A stretch of 64,000 bases of DNA from Flavobacterium aquicola. GTDB taxonomy: Bacteria > Bacteroidota > Bacteroidia > Flavobacteriales > Flavobacteriaceae. The notes below the pieces were generated by a model. The model saw only the letters and a program-made list of their open reading frames with translations, had not been told where the DNA came from and made no database searches. Shown here piece after piece: positions 56,338-64,000 of the stretch. The stretch lies in the NCBI RefSeq assembly GCF_003385115.1, contig NZ_QUNI01000013.1:83461-147460 (forward strand), written 5' to 3'. The first letter of the stretch is position 1; each line of letters starts with the position of its first letter. Made by a program: the position numbers and the translations under genes.

Positions 56338-57468
56338 ATGAAGTTTGATTTACTAAAAACAGATCCGCAGTCGAAAGCGCGTGCGGGAAGTATTACTACA
56401 GATCACGGTGTTATCGAAACGCCAATTTTTATGCCTGTTGGGACAGTGGCCTCTGTAAAAGGGGTGCACCAAAGGGAATTGAAAGAAGAAATAAATCCAG
56501 ATATTATACTTGGGAATACGTATCATTTGTATCTGCGTCCGCAGACGGAGATTCTTGAAAAAGCGGGCGGTCTGCATAAATTCATGAACTGGGACCGTAA
56601 TATCTTGACGGATTCGGGAGGGTATCAAGTGTATTCTCTTTCGAATAATCGAAAAATTAAGGAAGAAGGGGTGAAGTTTAAATCCCATATTGATGGTTCG
56701 TACCACTTTTTTACGCCAGAGAATGTAATGGAGATTCAGCGTTCTATTGGAGCCGATATTATCATGGCTTTTGATGAGTGTACGCCTTATCCGTGCGATT
56801 ACCGCTATGCGCAGCGTTCTATGCACATGACGCACCGCTGGCTGGACCGCTGTATTAGCCATTTGGATAAAGTTCCTTTTAAATACGGGTATGAGCAGAC
56901 GTTTTTCCCAATTGTTCAGGGAAGTACTTATAAAGATTTAAGAAGACAGTCGGCAGAATATATCGCTAATTCTGGTCAGCAGGGAAATGCAATCGGCGGA
57001 TTATCAGTTGGAGAACCTGCAGAAGAAATGTATGCAATGACCGAGGTAGTTTGTGAAGTTTTGCCAGAAGATAAGCCTCGTTACTTAATGGGTGTTGGTA
57101 CTCCGATTAATATTTTGGAAAATATCGCTCTTGGTATCGATATGTTTGACTGTGTGATGCCAACGCGTAACGCCCGTAACGGAATGTTATTTACTGCTAA
57201 CGGAACAATCAATATCAAAAACAAAAAGTGGGAAGCTGACTTTTCGGTAATTGATGAAATGGGACACACATTTGTAGATTTAGAATATAGCAAAGCATAT
57301 TTGCGTCACTTGTTTGCTGCCAATGAATATTTGGGTAAACAAATTGCTACCATACATAATTTAGGCTTTTATATGTGGCTGGTTCGTGAAGCCAGAAAAC
57401 ATATCCTGGCTGGTGATTTTAGACCATGGAAAGAAATGATGGTGAAAAATATGAGCCAACGATTATAA
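56338..57468 (+). CDS. tgt: tRNA-guanine transglycosylase (queuine tRNA-ribosyltransferase)
   Basis: 376 residues, standard for bacterial Tgt. The active-site segment NILTDSGGYQVYSLS (about 87-101) includes the general Asp; the nucleophile region is LGIDMFDCVMPTRNARNGMLF (about 258-278). GGLSVGEP is the substrate-binding loop. The zinc-site region is less canonical: usual bacterial enzymes have a C-x-C-x-x-C motif, while here the corresponding stretch (KKWEADFSVIDEMGHTFVD) lacks these cysteines, as in some Bacteroidota. The enzyme exchanges guanine-34 for preQ1 in Tyr, His, Asn and Asp tRNAs. Confidence 0.95.
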   Translation: MKFDLLKTDPQSKARAGSITTDHGVIETPIFMPVGTVASVKGVHQRELKEEINPDIILGNTYHLYLRPQTEILEKAGGLHKFMNWDRNILTDSGGYQVYSLSNNRKIKEEGVKFKSHIDGSYHFFTPENVMEIQRSIGADIIMAFDECTPYPCDYRYAQRSMHMTHRWLDRCISHLDKVPFKYGYEQTFFPIVQGSTYKDLRRQSAEYIANSGQQGNAIGGLSVGEPAEEMYAMTEVVCEVLPEDKPRYLMGVGTPINILENIALGIDMFDCVMPTRNARNGMLFTANGTINIKNKKWEADFSVIDEMGHTFVDLEYSKAYLRHLFAANEYLGKQIATIHNLGFYMWLVREARKHILAGDFRPWKEMMVKNMSQRL

Positions 57469-57474
57469 AATTGT

Positions 57475-57592
57475 TTAATCGTTTATTCGGTTATTCGTTT
57501 TAACGATTCAACAAATAACCGAATAAACGGTTTAACAAATAAACGATTCAACAAATAAACGGTTTAACGAATAAACAATTAAACGATTCAAC
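57475..57592. repeat. Degenerate 16-bp repeats and hairpin between tgt and the LptG-like gene
   Basis: Units of the type ACGRTTYAACAAATAA recur four times between 57503 and 57576, with half-units between. The first part also forms a hairpin, CGTTTATTCGGTTATT (57480-57495) with AATAACCGAATAAACG (57514-57529). It may act as a weak terminator or simply be a slippage-prone spacer. Confidence 0.7.
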
Positions 57593-57596
57593 TTTT

Positions 57597-58685
57597 ATGT
57601 TAACAATAATTGACAGATACATTTTAAAAAGATATTTAGCCACTTTTGCGGTGATGCTTTTGTTATTTGCTCCTATTGGAATTATTATAGATGTATCGGA
57701 GAAAATCAATAAAATGCTTTCTAATGAAGTGCCGGTTTTAAAAATCGCTGTTTATTACTATCATTTTACGATTTATTTTATGAATAACCTTTTTCCGATA
57801 TTTTTGTTTATATCGGTTATCTGGTTTACTTCGAAGCTGGCAAATGATACGGAGATTATTGCTATTCTGAGTTCTGGAATTTCGTTTACTCGATTTATGA
57901 GACCTTATATTATAGGAGCTTCTATTATATCGCTGATAGTTTTGCTTATGGGATTCTGGGTTATTCCTGTGTCCAGTGAGGGTTATAATAATTTTCGGTA
58001 CACGTATTTGAGAACCGATGGGAAAGCACTGATGCGGGGTGACAATACCGATGTTTACAGACAGATAAATGATCATGATTTTATTTATGTAAACAGTTTT
58101 AACAGTGAGTCGCAGATGGCTTATAATTTTTCTTTGGAACGATTTAAAAAAGAAAAATTAGAATATAAAATTACTGCCAGCAGGATCAAATGGAATCCAA
58201 AAGAAAAGAATTATACCTTATATGATTACACCAAAAGAACGGTTGGTCCCGAAAATGATGTGATCGATAAAGCACCAGAAAAGAAGATGAAATTTAGTTT
58301 TGATCTTCAGGATCTGGCGCCTGTGGTTTATATTGCAGAGACGCTGAGTTTAGGCGATCTGAATGCCTTTATCGATAAGGAAAAAAAACGAGGATCATCT
58401 AATATTAACGTTTATCTGGTTGTTTTATATAAAAAGTACAGCGTGCCCGTTTCGGCATTTATACTGACTATCATAGCAGTTTCTGTATCGTCAATGAAGC
58501 GAAGAGGAGGAATGGGAGTCAATCTGGCTATTGGAATTGCAGTAGCATTTTCATTTGTGTTTTTTGATAAAATATTTGGCGTACTGGCCGAGAAATCAAG
58601 TTTTTCTCCTCTGTTGGCAGTCTGGCTGCCTAATATAGTTTTTGGAATATTAGCTGTTTATTTACTACGAAATGCAAAACGATAA
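57597..58685 (+). CDS. LptF/LptG-family permease
   Basis: 362 residues. Topology is that of LptG: three N-terminal membrane helices (about 12-32, 60-80, 100-122), a periplasmic beta-jellyroll of about 150 residues (YRQINDHDFIYVNSFN, LEYKITASRIKWNP), and three C-terminal helices (about 282-357). The N-terminal MLTIIDRYILKRYLATF is highly characteristic. The protein extracts lipopolysaccharide from the inner membrane with LptB. The downstream transporter gene overlaps by 14 bases. Confidence 0.92.
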   Translation: MLTIIDRYILKRYLATFAVMLLLFAPIGIIIDVSEKINKMLSNEVPVLKIAVYYYHFTIYFMNNLFPIFLFISVIWFTSKLANDTEIIAILSSGISFTRFMRPYIIGASIISLIVLLMGFWVIPVSSEGYNNFRYTYLRTDGKALMRGDNTDVYRQINDHDFIYVNSFNSESQMAYNFSLERFKKEKLEYKITASRIKWNPKEKNYTLYDYTKRTVGPENDVIDKAPEKKMKFSFDLQDLAPVVYIAETLSLGDLNAFIDKEKKRGSSNINVYLVVLYKKYSVPVSAFILTIIAVSVSSMKRRGGMGVNLAIGIAVAFSFVFFDKIFGVLAEKSSFSPLLAVWLPNIVFGILAVYLLRNAKR

Positions 58686-59553
58686 TTTAAAGAGCTACCT
58701 TAATTTACATTTAATTGTTTTTATTTGGGGCTTTACAGCAATTTTAGGAGCATTAATAACCATCCAGTCTGATTTTTTGGTTTGGTTTAGAATGTTTTTT
58801 GCAGCTGTTTTTTTAGCGGGTTTTGTTAAGCTAAAGAAAAAATCATTCAGGGTAACTCCAAAAGTTTTAGCAAGATTCACCTTTGTGGGGCTTTTAATAG
58901 CACTGCATTGGATTTTCTTTTTCGAAGCTATTAAAGTTTCTACAGTATCCATCACTTTGTCGGTTTTTTCATTGGGAGCTTTTTTTGCTTCTTTATTGGA
59001 ACCTTTATTTTATGGCAGAAAAGTGCTTTGGTATGAAGTGTTTTTTGGCTTGATTATCATTGCTGGATTAGGCCTGATTATGCAGGTGGAAATTAATTAC
59101 TGGAACGGAATGATACTGGCCCTGATTGCTATCATATTAGGAGTATTGTTTACTCTGATGAACGGAAAATTAATTGTAGATCATGATCCCTCAGTAATTT
59201 CGTTTTATGAGTTTTTGGCTGGTGTTGTTTTTATCTCGATTTATTTTTTATTTCAAGGTTCTTTCACTGCAGATTTTTTTAAGATGTCAGCCAGAAATTG
59301 GATTTTGATTTTAATTTTAGCCTCGATTTGTACTGCTTATGCTTTTACGGCTTCGGTAAAGGTTATGCGTAAATTGACGCCTTATACAGTAATGTTAACC
59401 ACTAATTTAGAGCCTGTTTACGGAATTGTACTGGCTTATTTTATCCTTGGCGGAAAAGAAAAAATGAGTACTGAATTTTATATTGGCGCAGTGGTAATTG
59501 TAATAACAGTACTGCTGAATGGCATTATAAAACACTATAGAAAGGAAGATTGA
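58672..59553 (+). CDS. EamA-family (DMT superfamily) transporter
   Basis: 293 residues with ten hydrophobic helices in two EamA repeats (LHLIVFIWGFTAILGALI at the start; GMILALIAIILGVLFTLMNGKL opening the second half). Typical motifs are VSTVSITLSVFSLGAFFASLLEPLF and the repeated TTNLEPVYGIVLAYFILGGKE. It exports or imports a small metabolite that cannot be predicted. Translation is coupled to the LptG-like gene through a 14-base overlap. Confidence 0.9.
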   Translation: MQNDNLKSYLNLHLIVFIWGFTAILGALITIQSDFLVWFRMFFAAVFLAGFVKLKKKSFRVTPKVLARFTFVGLLIALHWIFFFEAIKVSTVSITLSVFSLGAFFASLLEPLFYGRKVLWYEVFFGLIIIAGLGLIMQVEINYWNGMILALIAIILGVLFTLMNGKLIVDHDPSVISFYEFLAGVVFISIYFLFQGSFTADFFKMSARNWILILILASICTAYAFTASVKVMRKLTPYTVMLTTNLEPVYGIVLAYFILGGKEKMSTEFYIGAVVIVITVLLNGIIKHYRKED

Positions 59554-59631
59554 TTGTAAGATTTTTTGTTATTGTAAAATCTATTTTTTTCTACTTAAGT
59601 AAAAAAGTAAGTGTATAACGATATTAAATTT

Positions 59632-59639
59632 TATATTTG
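59632..59639 (+). promoter_or_regulatory. -7 element TATATTTG of accA
   Basis: Exact TAnnTTTG match 48 bases before the accA start; no clear TTTG at the -33 position. Confidence 0.55.
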
Positions 59640-59686
59640 CAGTTCCAAATTGAAAATTGAAAAAATAATAAATTCGCACAAATCCT

Positions 59687-60640
59687 ATGGAATATTTAGA
59701 TTTTGAGCTTCCTATAAAAGAACTTGAAGAGCAATTAGATAAATGTGTTGTTATTGGTCTAGAGTCGGATGTTGATGTTACCAATACCTGTAAGCAGATT
59801 AACAAAAAATTAGAGGAAACCAAAAAGAGCATTTATAAAAACTTAACCGCTTGGCAGCGTGTTCAATTGTCAAGACATCCAAGCAGACCTTATACTTTAG
59901 ATCATATTAGAGGGCTTTGCGGAGAAACTTTTTTGGAGCTTCATGGAGATAGAGGTTTTAAAGATGATAAAGCGATGATTGGCGGTCTAGGAAAAATAGG
60001 TGATCAATCGTTTATGATTATTGGACAGCAAAAAGGATTCAATACGAAGACACGCCAATATAGAAATTTTGGTATGGCTAACCCAGAAGGGTACAGAAAA
60101 GCCCTGCGATTGATGAAAATGGCTGAGAAGTTTGGTATTCCTGTCGTTACTTTAATTGATACTCCTGGTGCTTATCCAGGTTTAGAAGCTGAAGAACGCG
60201 GACAAGGAGAAGCAATTGCAAGAAATATTTTTGAAATGGTTCTTTTAAAAGTACCAGTTATAACTATTATAGTAGGTGAAGGTGCCTCTGGAGGTGCACT
60301 GGGAATAGGTGTTGGAGACAGGGTTTATATGTTAGAAAACACTTGGTATTCTGTGATTTCACCAGAATCCTGCTCATCTATTTTATGGAAAAGCTGGGAT
60401 TTTAAAGAGCAGGCTGCCGAAGCTTTAAAATTGACTTCAGCAGACATGAAAAAACAAAAATTAGTTGATGATATTATTCCGGAGCCTTTAGGAGGAGCTC
60501 ATTACGATAGAGAAACTACATTCAAAACAGTAGAGCAGTATATATTGAAAGGTTATAACGAATTAAAAGACTTATCAACAGAAGATTTAATTGCTCAAAG
60601 AATGGATAAATACTGTAAAATGGGGGAGTTTAAAGAATAA
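59687..60640 (+). CDS. accA: Acetyl-CoA carboxylase carboxyltransferase subunit alpha
   Basis: 317 residues. It begins with the typical helical lead (MEYLDFELPIKELEEQLDKC), then VQLSRHPSRPYTLDHI and ELHGDRGFKDD, and the crotonase-like core FGIPVVTLIDTPGAYPGLEAEERGQGEAIARN (about 146-177) with GEGASGGALGIGVGD (about 199-213). The protein transfers the carboxyl group from biotin to acetyl-CoA in fatty acid synthesis, together with AccD encoded elsewhere. The terminator follows within 25 bases. Confidence 0.97.
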   Translation: MEYLDFELPIKELEEQLDKCVVIGLESDVDVTNTCKQINKKLEETKKSIYKNLTAWQRVQLSRHPSRPYTLDHIRGLCGETFLELHGDRGFKDDKAMIGGLGKIGDQSFMIIGQQKGFNTKTRQYRNFGMANPEGYRKALRLMKMAEKFGIPVVTLIDTPGAYPGLEAEERGQGEAIARNIFEMVLLKVPVITIIVGEGASGGALGIGVGDRVYMLENTWYSVISPESCSSILWKSWDFKEQAAEALKLTSADMKKQKLVDDIIPEPLGGAHYDRETTFKTVEQYILKGYNELKDLSTEDLIAQRMDKYCKMGEFKE

Positions 60641-60660
60641 ACTGCCATTTATAAGATCTT

Positions 60661-60694
60661 AATCCGAAGCCTTACAGTTTCGGATTTTTTTTTG
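60661..60694 (+). terminator. Terminator of accA
   Basis: AATCCGAA (60661-60668) pairs with TTCGGATT (60679-60686), then nine T residues. Confidence 0.85.
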
Positions 60695-60744
60695 GTTATA
60701 AACAAAAAGCAAGTATTTATAAACAATAAATCGTAATAACTCAA

Positions 60745-60776
60745 TTGTGATTTTTTTTTAATTTTAGTTACTTTCG
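60745..60776 (+). promoter_or_regulatory. Candidate promoter of dnaB
   Basis: TTG at 60745-60747, a 21-base spacer, TACTTTCG at 60769-60776 (one mismatch to TAnnTTTG). The start site it predicts falls at or next to the ATG at 60781. Confidence 0.45.
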
Positions 60777-60780
60777 TTAC

Positions 60781-62328
60781 ATGGAAAATTTCAAAAATGT
60801 TAATCCATTCAAAGTGGATAAAACAACTATAATAAACTTAGAAAAAGGGAAATTACCCCCGCAGGCATTAGACTTAGAAGAAGCTGTACTTGGGGCAATG
60901 ATGATTGATAAAAAGGGTGTAGATGATGTAATCGATATTCTGCAGGCGGATGCATTTTACAAAGATGCTCACAAATATATTTTTGAAGCAATTGTTCAAT
61001 TATTTAATGATACGCAGCCTATCGATTTATTGACTGTATCTGCTCAGCTTAGAAAAAATGCGAAGTTAGATTTAGCAGGTGGTGATTTTTATCTTATTCA
61101 GCTTACGCAAAAGATTTCGTCATCAGCGCATATTGAATTTCACTCCAGAATTATTCTTCAAAAGTTTATTCAAAGAAGTTTGATTCGAATTTCATCTGAA
61201 ATTATTGAAGCTTCCTATGATGAAACGGCCGATGTGTTTGATTTATTAGATCAAGCCGAATCCAAACTTTACGAAGTAACTCAAGGGAATATCAAACGTA
61301 GTTCCGAAACGGCGCAGAGTTTAGTATTACAAGCCAAAAAACGTATTGAAGAAATTGCTGGGCAGGAAGGACTTTCAGGTGTAGCGACTGGTTTTCATAA
61401 ATTAGATAAGCTTACATCCGGCTGGCAGCCAAGTGATTTAATTATTATTGCTGCGAGACCAGCGATGGGGAAAACGGCCTTTATTTTGTCTATGGCCAGA
61501 AATATAGCGATAGATTTTGGGCATCCAGTAGCTTTGTTTTCGTTAGAGATGGCATCGGTACAGCTGATTACTAGGTTGATTTCATCAGAAACCGGATTGT
61601 CTTCGGAGAAGTTACGTACTGGAAAACTTGAAAAACACGAGTGGGAACAATTGAGTACCAAAGTGAAAAATTTAGAAAAAGCACCTCTTTTTATTGATGA
61701 TACGCCTTCGTTATCTATTTTCGATTTAAGGGCAAAAGCAAGACGTTTGGTGTCTCAGCATGGTATAAAAATCATTATTATTGATTATTTGCAGTTAATG
61801 ACTGCTGGTGGAAATTCCAAAGGGGGAGGAAACCGTGAACAAGAAATCTCGACGATTTCCCGAAATCTAAAAGCATTGGCAAAGGAGTTAAATGTTCCAG
61901 TAATTGCACTGTCACAGTTATCGCGTGCTGTAGAAACACGTGGATCTAGTAAAAGACCTTTGCTTTCGGATCTTCGTGAATCTGGAGCGATTGAGCAGGA
62001 TGCGGATATCGTTTCGTTTTTATACCGTCCTGAATATTATAAAATCGATGAATGGGATGATGAAGAAGCATCTTCAACTGCAGGGCAGGGAGAAATTATG
62101 ATTGCCAAACATAGAAATGGTGGTATCGAAAATGTTCGTTTGAAATTCATTGGACATTTAGGACGTTTTGATAATTTAGAAGATTATAGCGGCGGTTATG
62201 ATGATTTACCTTCAAGCATGAACCATGATGATAATTCATTTATTACCAAAAGTCTTCCTTCGGCAAATGAAGCTTTTGGAAGTAATTTTAATAATGATGA
62301 CGATGATGATGGTGACGTTCCATTTTAG
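60781..62328 (+). CDS. dnaB: Replicative DNA helicase DnaB
   Basis: 515 residues. The N-terminal helical domain is at about 20-125 (LPPQALDLEEAVLGAMMIDKKGVDDVIDIL). After the linker the RecA-like domain has TGFHKLDKLTSGWQPSDLIIIAARPAMGKTAFILSMARN (Walker A at about 227-236), SLEMASVQLITRLIS, Walker B IIIIDYLQLM, LKALAKELNVPVIALSQLSR and LLSDLRESGAIEQDADIV. No intein is present. The last residues are NDDDDDGDVPF, an acidic run ending Pro-Phe like the tip of SSB. It unwinds DNA at the replication fork. Confidence 0.97.
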   Translation: MENFKNVNPFKVDKTTIINLEKGKLPPQALDLEEAVLGAMMIDKKGVDDVIDILQADAFYKDAHKYIFEAIVQLFNDTQPIDLLTVSAQLRKNAKLDLAGGDFYLIQLTQKISSSAHIEFHSRIILQKFIQRSLIRISSEIIEASYDETADVFDLLDQAESKLYEVTQGNIKRSSETAQSLVLQAKKRIEEIAGQEGLSGVATGFHKLDKLTSGWQPSDLIIIAARPAMGKTAFILSMARNIAIDFGHPVALFSLEMASVQLITRLISSETGLSSEKLRTGKLEKHEWEQLSTKVKNLEKAPLFIDDTPSLSIFDLRAKARRLVSQHGIKIIIIDYLQLMTAGGNSKGGGNREQEISTISRNLKALAKELNVPVIALSQLSRAVETRGSSKRPLLSDLRESGAIEQDADIVSFLYRPEYYKIDEWDDEEASSTAGQGEIMIAKHRNGGIENVRLKFIGHLGRFDNLEDYSGGYDDLPSSMNHDDNSFITKSLPSANEAFGSNFNNDDDDDGDVPF

Positions 62329-62367
62329 ATTTTAAATTTGTATTAAAAATTCTAAAATAGTTGGTAT

Positions 62368-62412
62368 AAAAAAAAGAGATTAGCCTATTTATTAGGCTAA
62401 TCTCTTTTTTAA
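62368..62412. terminator. Bidirectional terminator between dnaB and the adhesin gene
   Basis: A 17-bp perfect stem (62370-62386 with 62394-62410), loop ATTTATT, A-run on one side and T-run on the other. It serves both convergent genes. Confidence 0.9.
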
Positions 62413-62449
62413 TTAATATGGGTTTTATCCCTTAAAGATTGGATGAAAT

Positions 62450-64000
62450 TTATTTCCGAATAATTAATTTTAGAGTCGAAAAAGTATTTGCTTTTGTTTC
62501 TCTGATAAAATAAATACCATCTCCCAATTCCTCTACATTGAAAGAATTAAGTATGTTCGGAACAACTTTAAGTGTTTTTACTGTTCTGCCTAAATTATCA
62601 ATGATTTCTAAATTACCATCATATTCTGTATTTATATTTATTAAACCTTTGCTTGGATTTGGATAAAGTATAGATTTTTTGGCTTTCGTAAAATCTGTTG
62701 TTCCAAGTGTATTAACCGTAATACAAGAAGATATAACTGAACAGCTTCCTATGGTAATCTCTACCTTGTAGTTACCAACTTGAGTAGGTATGAAGGTATT
62801 GTTATTGGTTCCGATAGGGGAGTTGTCAGAACAGTTGTACCATTGGTAAGATGCACCTGTTTGAGTTGCTGTTAAAACACCTGAACTTAGAGTTACCCCA
62901 TCATTGATTGGCAGCGGTTGCACCGGAATGGTCACGGCAGCCGAAGCAGCCGAAGCACAAGTCAGGGCATTTGTAGCAATAAACGTATAAGCAGTTCCCG
63001 CAGTACCTGTAATAGCACCCAAAGCGCCTACAGTTGCACCAGCCGGAGTTGAAGCATAAGTCAGGGCAGCGGAATAATTGTCAATCGAAGCCGTTCCGTC
63101 AGCCGAACAGGTAGCCACAGTAGTGGATACGGTCGGTGCTGCTGGAGCCGCCAGCTGCACAGGAATAGTCACGGCAGCCGAAGCAGCCGAAGCACAAGTC
63201 AGGGCATTTGTAGCAATAAAAGTATAAGCAGTTCCCAGAGTCCCTGTAATAGCACCCAAAGCCCCTACAGTTGCTCCCGCCGGAGTTGAAGCATAAGTCA
63301 GGGCAGCAGAATAATTGTCAATCGATGCCGTTCCGTCAGCCGAGCATGTAGCCGGAGCAGTGGATACGGTCGGTGCTGTTGGAGCCGCCAGCTGCGCAGG
63401 AATGGTCACAGCAGCCGAAGCGTTCGAAGCACAAAAGAGTGCATTTGTAGCAATAAAAGTATAAGCAGTCCCCGCAGTACCTGTAATAGCACCCAAAGCG
63501 CCTACAGTTGCCCCTGCCGGAGTTGAAGCGTAAGTCAGGGCAGCAGAATAATTGTCAATCGATGCCGTTCCGTCAGCCGAGCATGTAGCCGCAGTAAAGG
63601 ATACGGTCGGTGCTGTTGGAGCCGCCAGCTGCGCAGGAATGGTCACAGCAGCCGAAGCGTTCGAAGCACAAAAGATTGCATTTGTAGCAATAAAAGTATA
63701 AGCAGTTCCCGGAGTCCCTGTAATGGCACCCAAAGCGCCTACAGTTGCCCCTGCCGGAGTTGAAGCATAAGTCAGGGCAGCAGAATAATTGTCAATCGAT
63801 GCCGTTCCGTCAGCCGAGCAGGTAGCCGCAGTAAAGGATACGGTCGGTGTTGCCGGAGCCGCCAGCTGCACAGGAATGGTCACAGCAGCCGAAGCAGCCG
63901 AAGCACAAGTCAGGGCATTGGCAGCAATAAAAGTATAAGCAGTTCCCGCAGTACCTGTAATGGCACCCAAAGCTCCTACAGTTGCACCAGCCGGAGTTGA
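62450..64000 (-). CDS. Repeat-rich surface protein with T9SS type A sorting domain (partial)
   Basis: Coding continues beyond the right edge; about 516 residues are visible. From the window edge inward there are five consecutive 79-residue repeats, each with a CSADGTASIDNYSAALTYAS block, a GATVGALGAITGT block and a YTFIATNAL block, ending SAAVTIP. A short Ig-like segment follows (GASYQWYNCSDN, then VGNYKVEI). The C-terminal 85 residues are a type A sorting domain (ILYPNPSKGLININTEYDG, LGDGIYFIRETKANTFSTLKLIIRK), which directs export by the type IX system and surface anchoring. The repeat region is visibly richer in G+C than its surroundings. Probably an adhesin. Confidence 0.9.
   Translation of the reverse strand, partial: STPAGATVGALGAITGTAGTAYTFIAANALTCASAASAAVTIPVQLAAPATPTVSFTAATCSADGTASIDNYSAALTYASTPAGATVGALGAITGTPGTAYTFIATNAIFCASNASAAVTIPAQLAAPTAPTVSFTAATCSADGTASIDNYSAALTYASTPAGATVGALGAITGTAGTAYTFIATNALFCASNASAAVTIPAQLAAPTAPTVSTAPATCSADGTASIDNYSAALTYASTPAGATVGALGAITGTLGTAYTFIATNALTCASAASAAVTIPVQLAAPAAPTVSTTVATCSADGTASIDNYSAALTYASTPAGATVGALGAITGTAGTAYTFIATNALTCASAASAAVTIPVQPLPINDGVTLSSGVLTATQTGASYQWYNCSDNSPIGTNNNTFIPTQVGNYKVEITIGSCSVISSCITVNTLGTTDFTKAKKSILYPNPSKGLININTEYDGNLEIIDNLGRTVKTLKVVPNILNSFNVEELGDGIYFIRETKANTFSTLKLIIRK
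62925..64000 (-). repeat. Tandem 237-bp coding repeats
   Basis: The GGAATRGTCAC landmark recurs at 62925, 63162, 63399, 63636 and 63873, an exact period of 237 bases (79 codons). Units differ by scattered substitutions only, and no indels are seen. The array runs off the end of the window. Confidence 0.95.

Noticed and set aside
62925..64000. CRISPR-like periodicity
   Set aside because: The period is 237 bases, in frame and coding; units are contiguous without unique spacers.

Overview
The window is about 64 kb of a low-GC (roughly one third G+C by eye) Bacteroidota chromosome, almost certainly Flavobacterium or a close relative. Evidence: the flavobacterial promoter signature (TTTG / TAnnTTTG) before many genes, a type IX secretion C-terminal sorting domain, split transketolase, TonB-dependent outer-membrane uptake, DUF4252, DUF4468-like and DUF5522 proteins, and the gene content around accA, tgt and dnaB.

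Layout. 1-11.4 kb: housekeeping and envelope genes (end of a photolyase, an SDR, YceI, a thioesterase, RmuC, an ECF sigma factor with a trans-envelope partner, RluE-like and TrmL RNA enzymes, a large SAM methyltransferase). 11.4-22.6 kb: a cobalamin block. A minus-strand BtuF/BtuC/BtuD-type ABC importer faces a plus-strand operon for nucleotide-loop assembly (CobU, a BluB-CobT fusion, CobS, CobC). A cobalamin riboswitch then precedes a TonB-dependent receptor and a BtuG-like surface lipoprotein. Together they scavenge corrinoids, make 5,6-dimethylbenzimidazole and rebuild cobalamin. 22.7-26.5 kb: an S41 protease and an ECF sigma / anti-sigma-like / DUF4252 operon. 26.5-33.1 kb: a molybdenum hydroxylase (two subunits) with XdhC and MocA-like maturation factors, then a purine permease with a Tsx-like outer-membrane protein.

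33.5-48.0 kb is a 14.4-kb genomic island integrated in the 3' end of tRNA-Leu(GAG), bounded by a 15-bp direct repeat. It carries two tyrosine recombinases, a replication set (excisionase-like HTH, RepA-like ATPase, zinc-ribbon/Toprim primase-like protein, candidate HUH protein), two distant paralogs of unknown function at its two ends, and two defence-like cargos. One cargo is a three-gene restriction-modification set (two N6-methylase-like proteins and a GIY-YIG/helicase). The other is a compact operon of a HEPN protein, an unrecognised 194-aa protein and a SecB-like chaperone, which looks like an undescribed toxin-antitoxin-chaperone (TAC) type system. No capsid genes are visible, so the element resembles a mobilisable element or phage satellite.

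48-64 kb returns to core genes: two tRNA-Lys, shikimate kinase, a phosphoribosyltransferase, Hsp15, an FKBP-like lipoprotein, transketolase, proline dehydrogenase, tgt, an LptG-like permease, accA, dnaB, and the C-terminal part of a T9SS-exported adhesin-like protein with exact 237-bp repeats. Non-coding structure of note: three copies of an interspersed repeat whose central stem covaries, a dense palindrome array upstream of a small HTH-like gene, and a long inverted repeat enclosing 14-bp tandem repeats.
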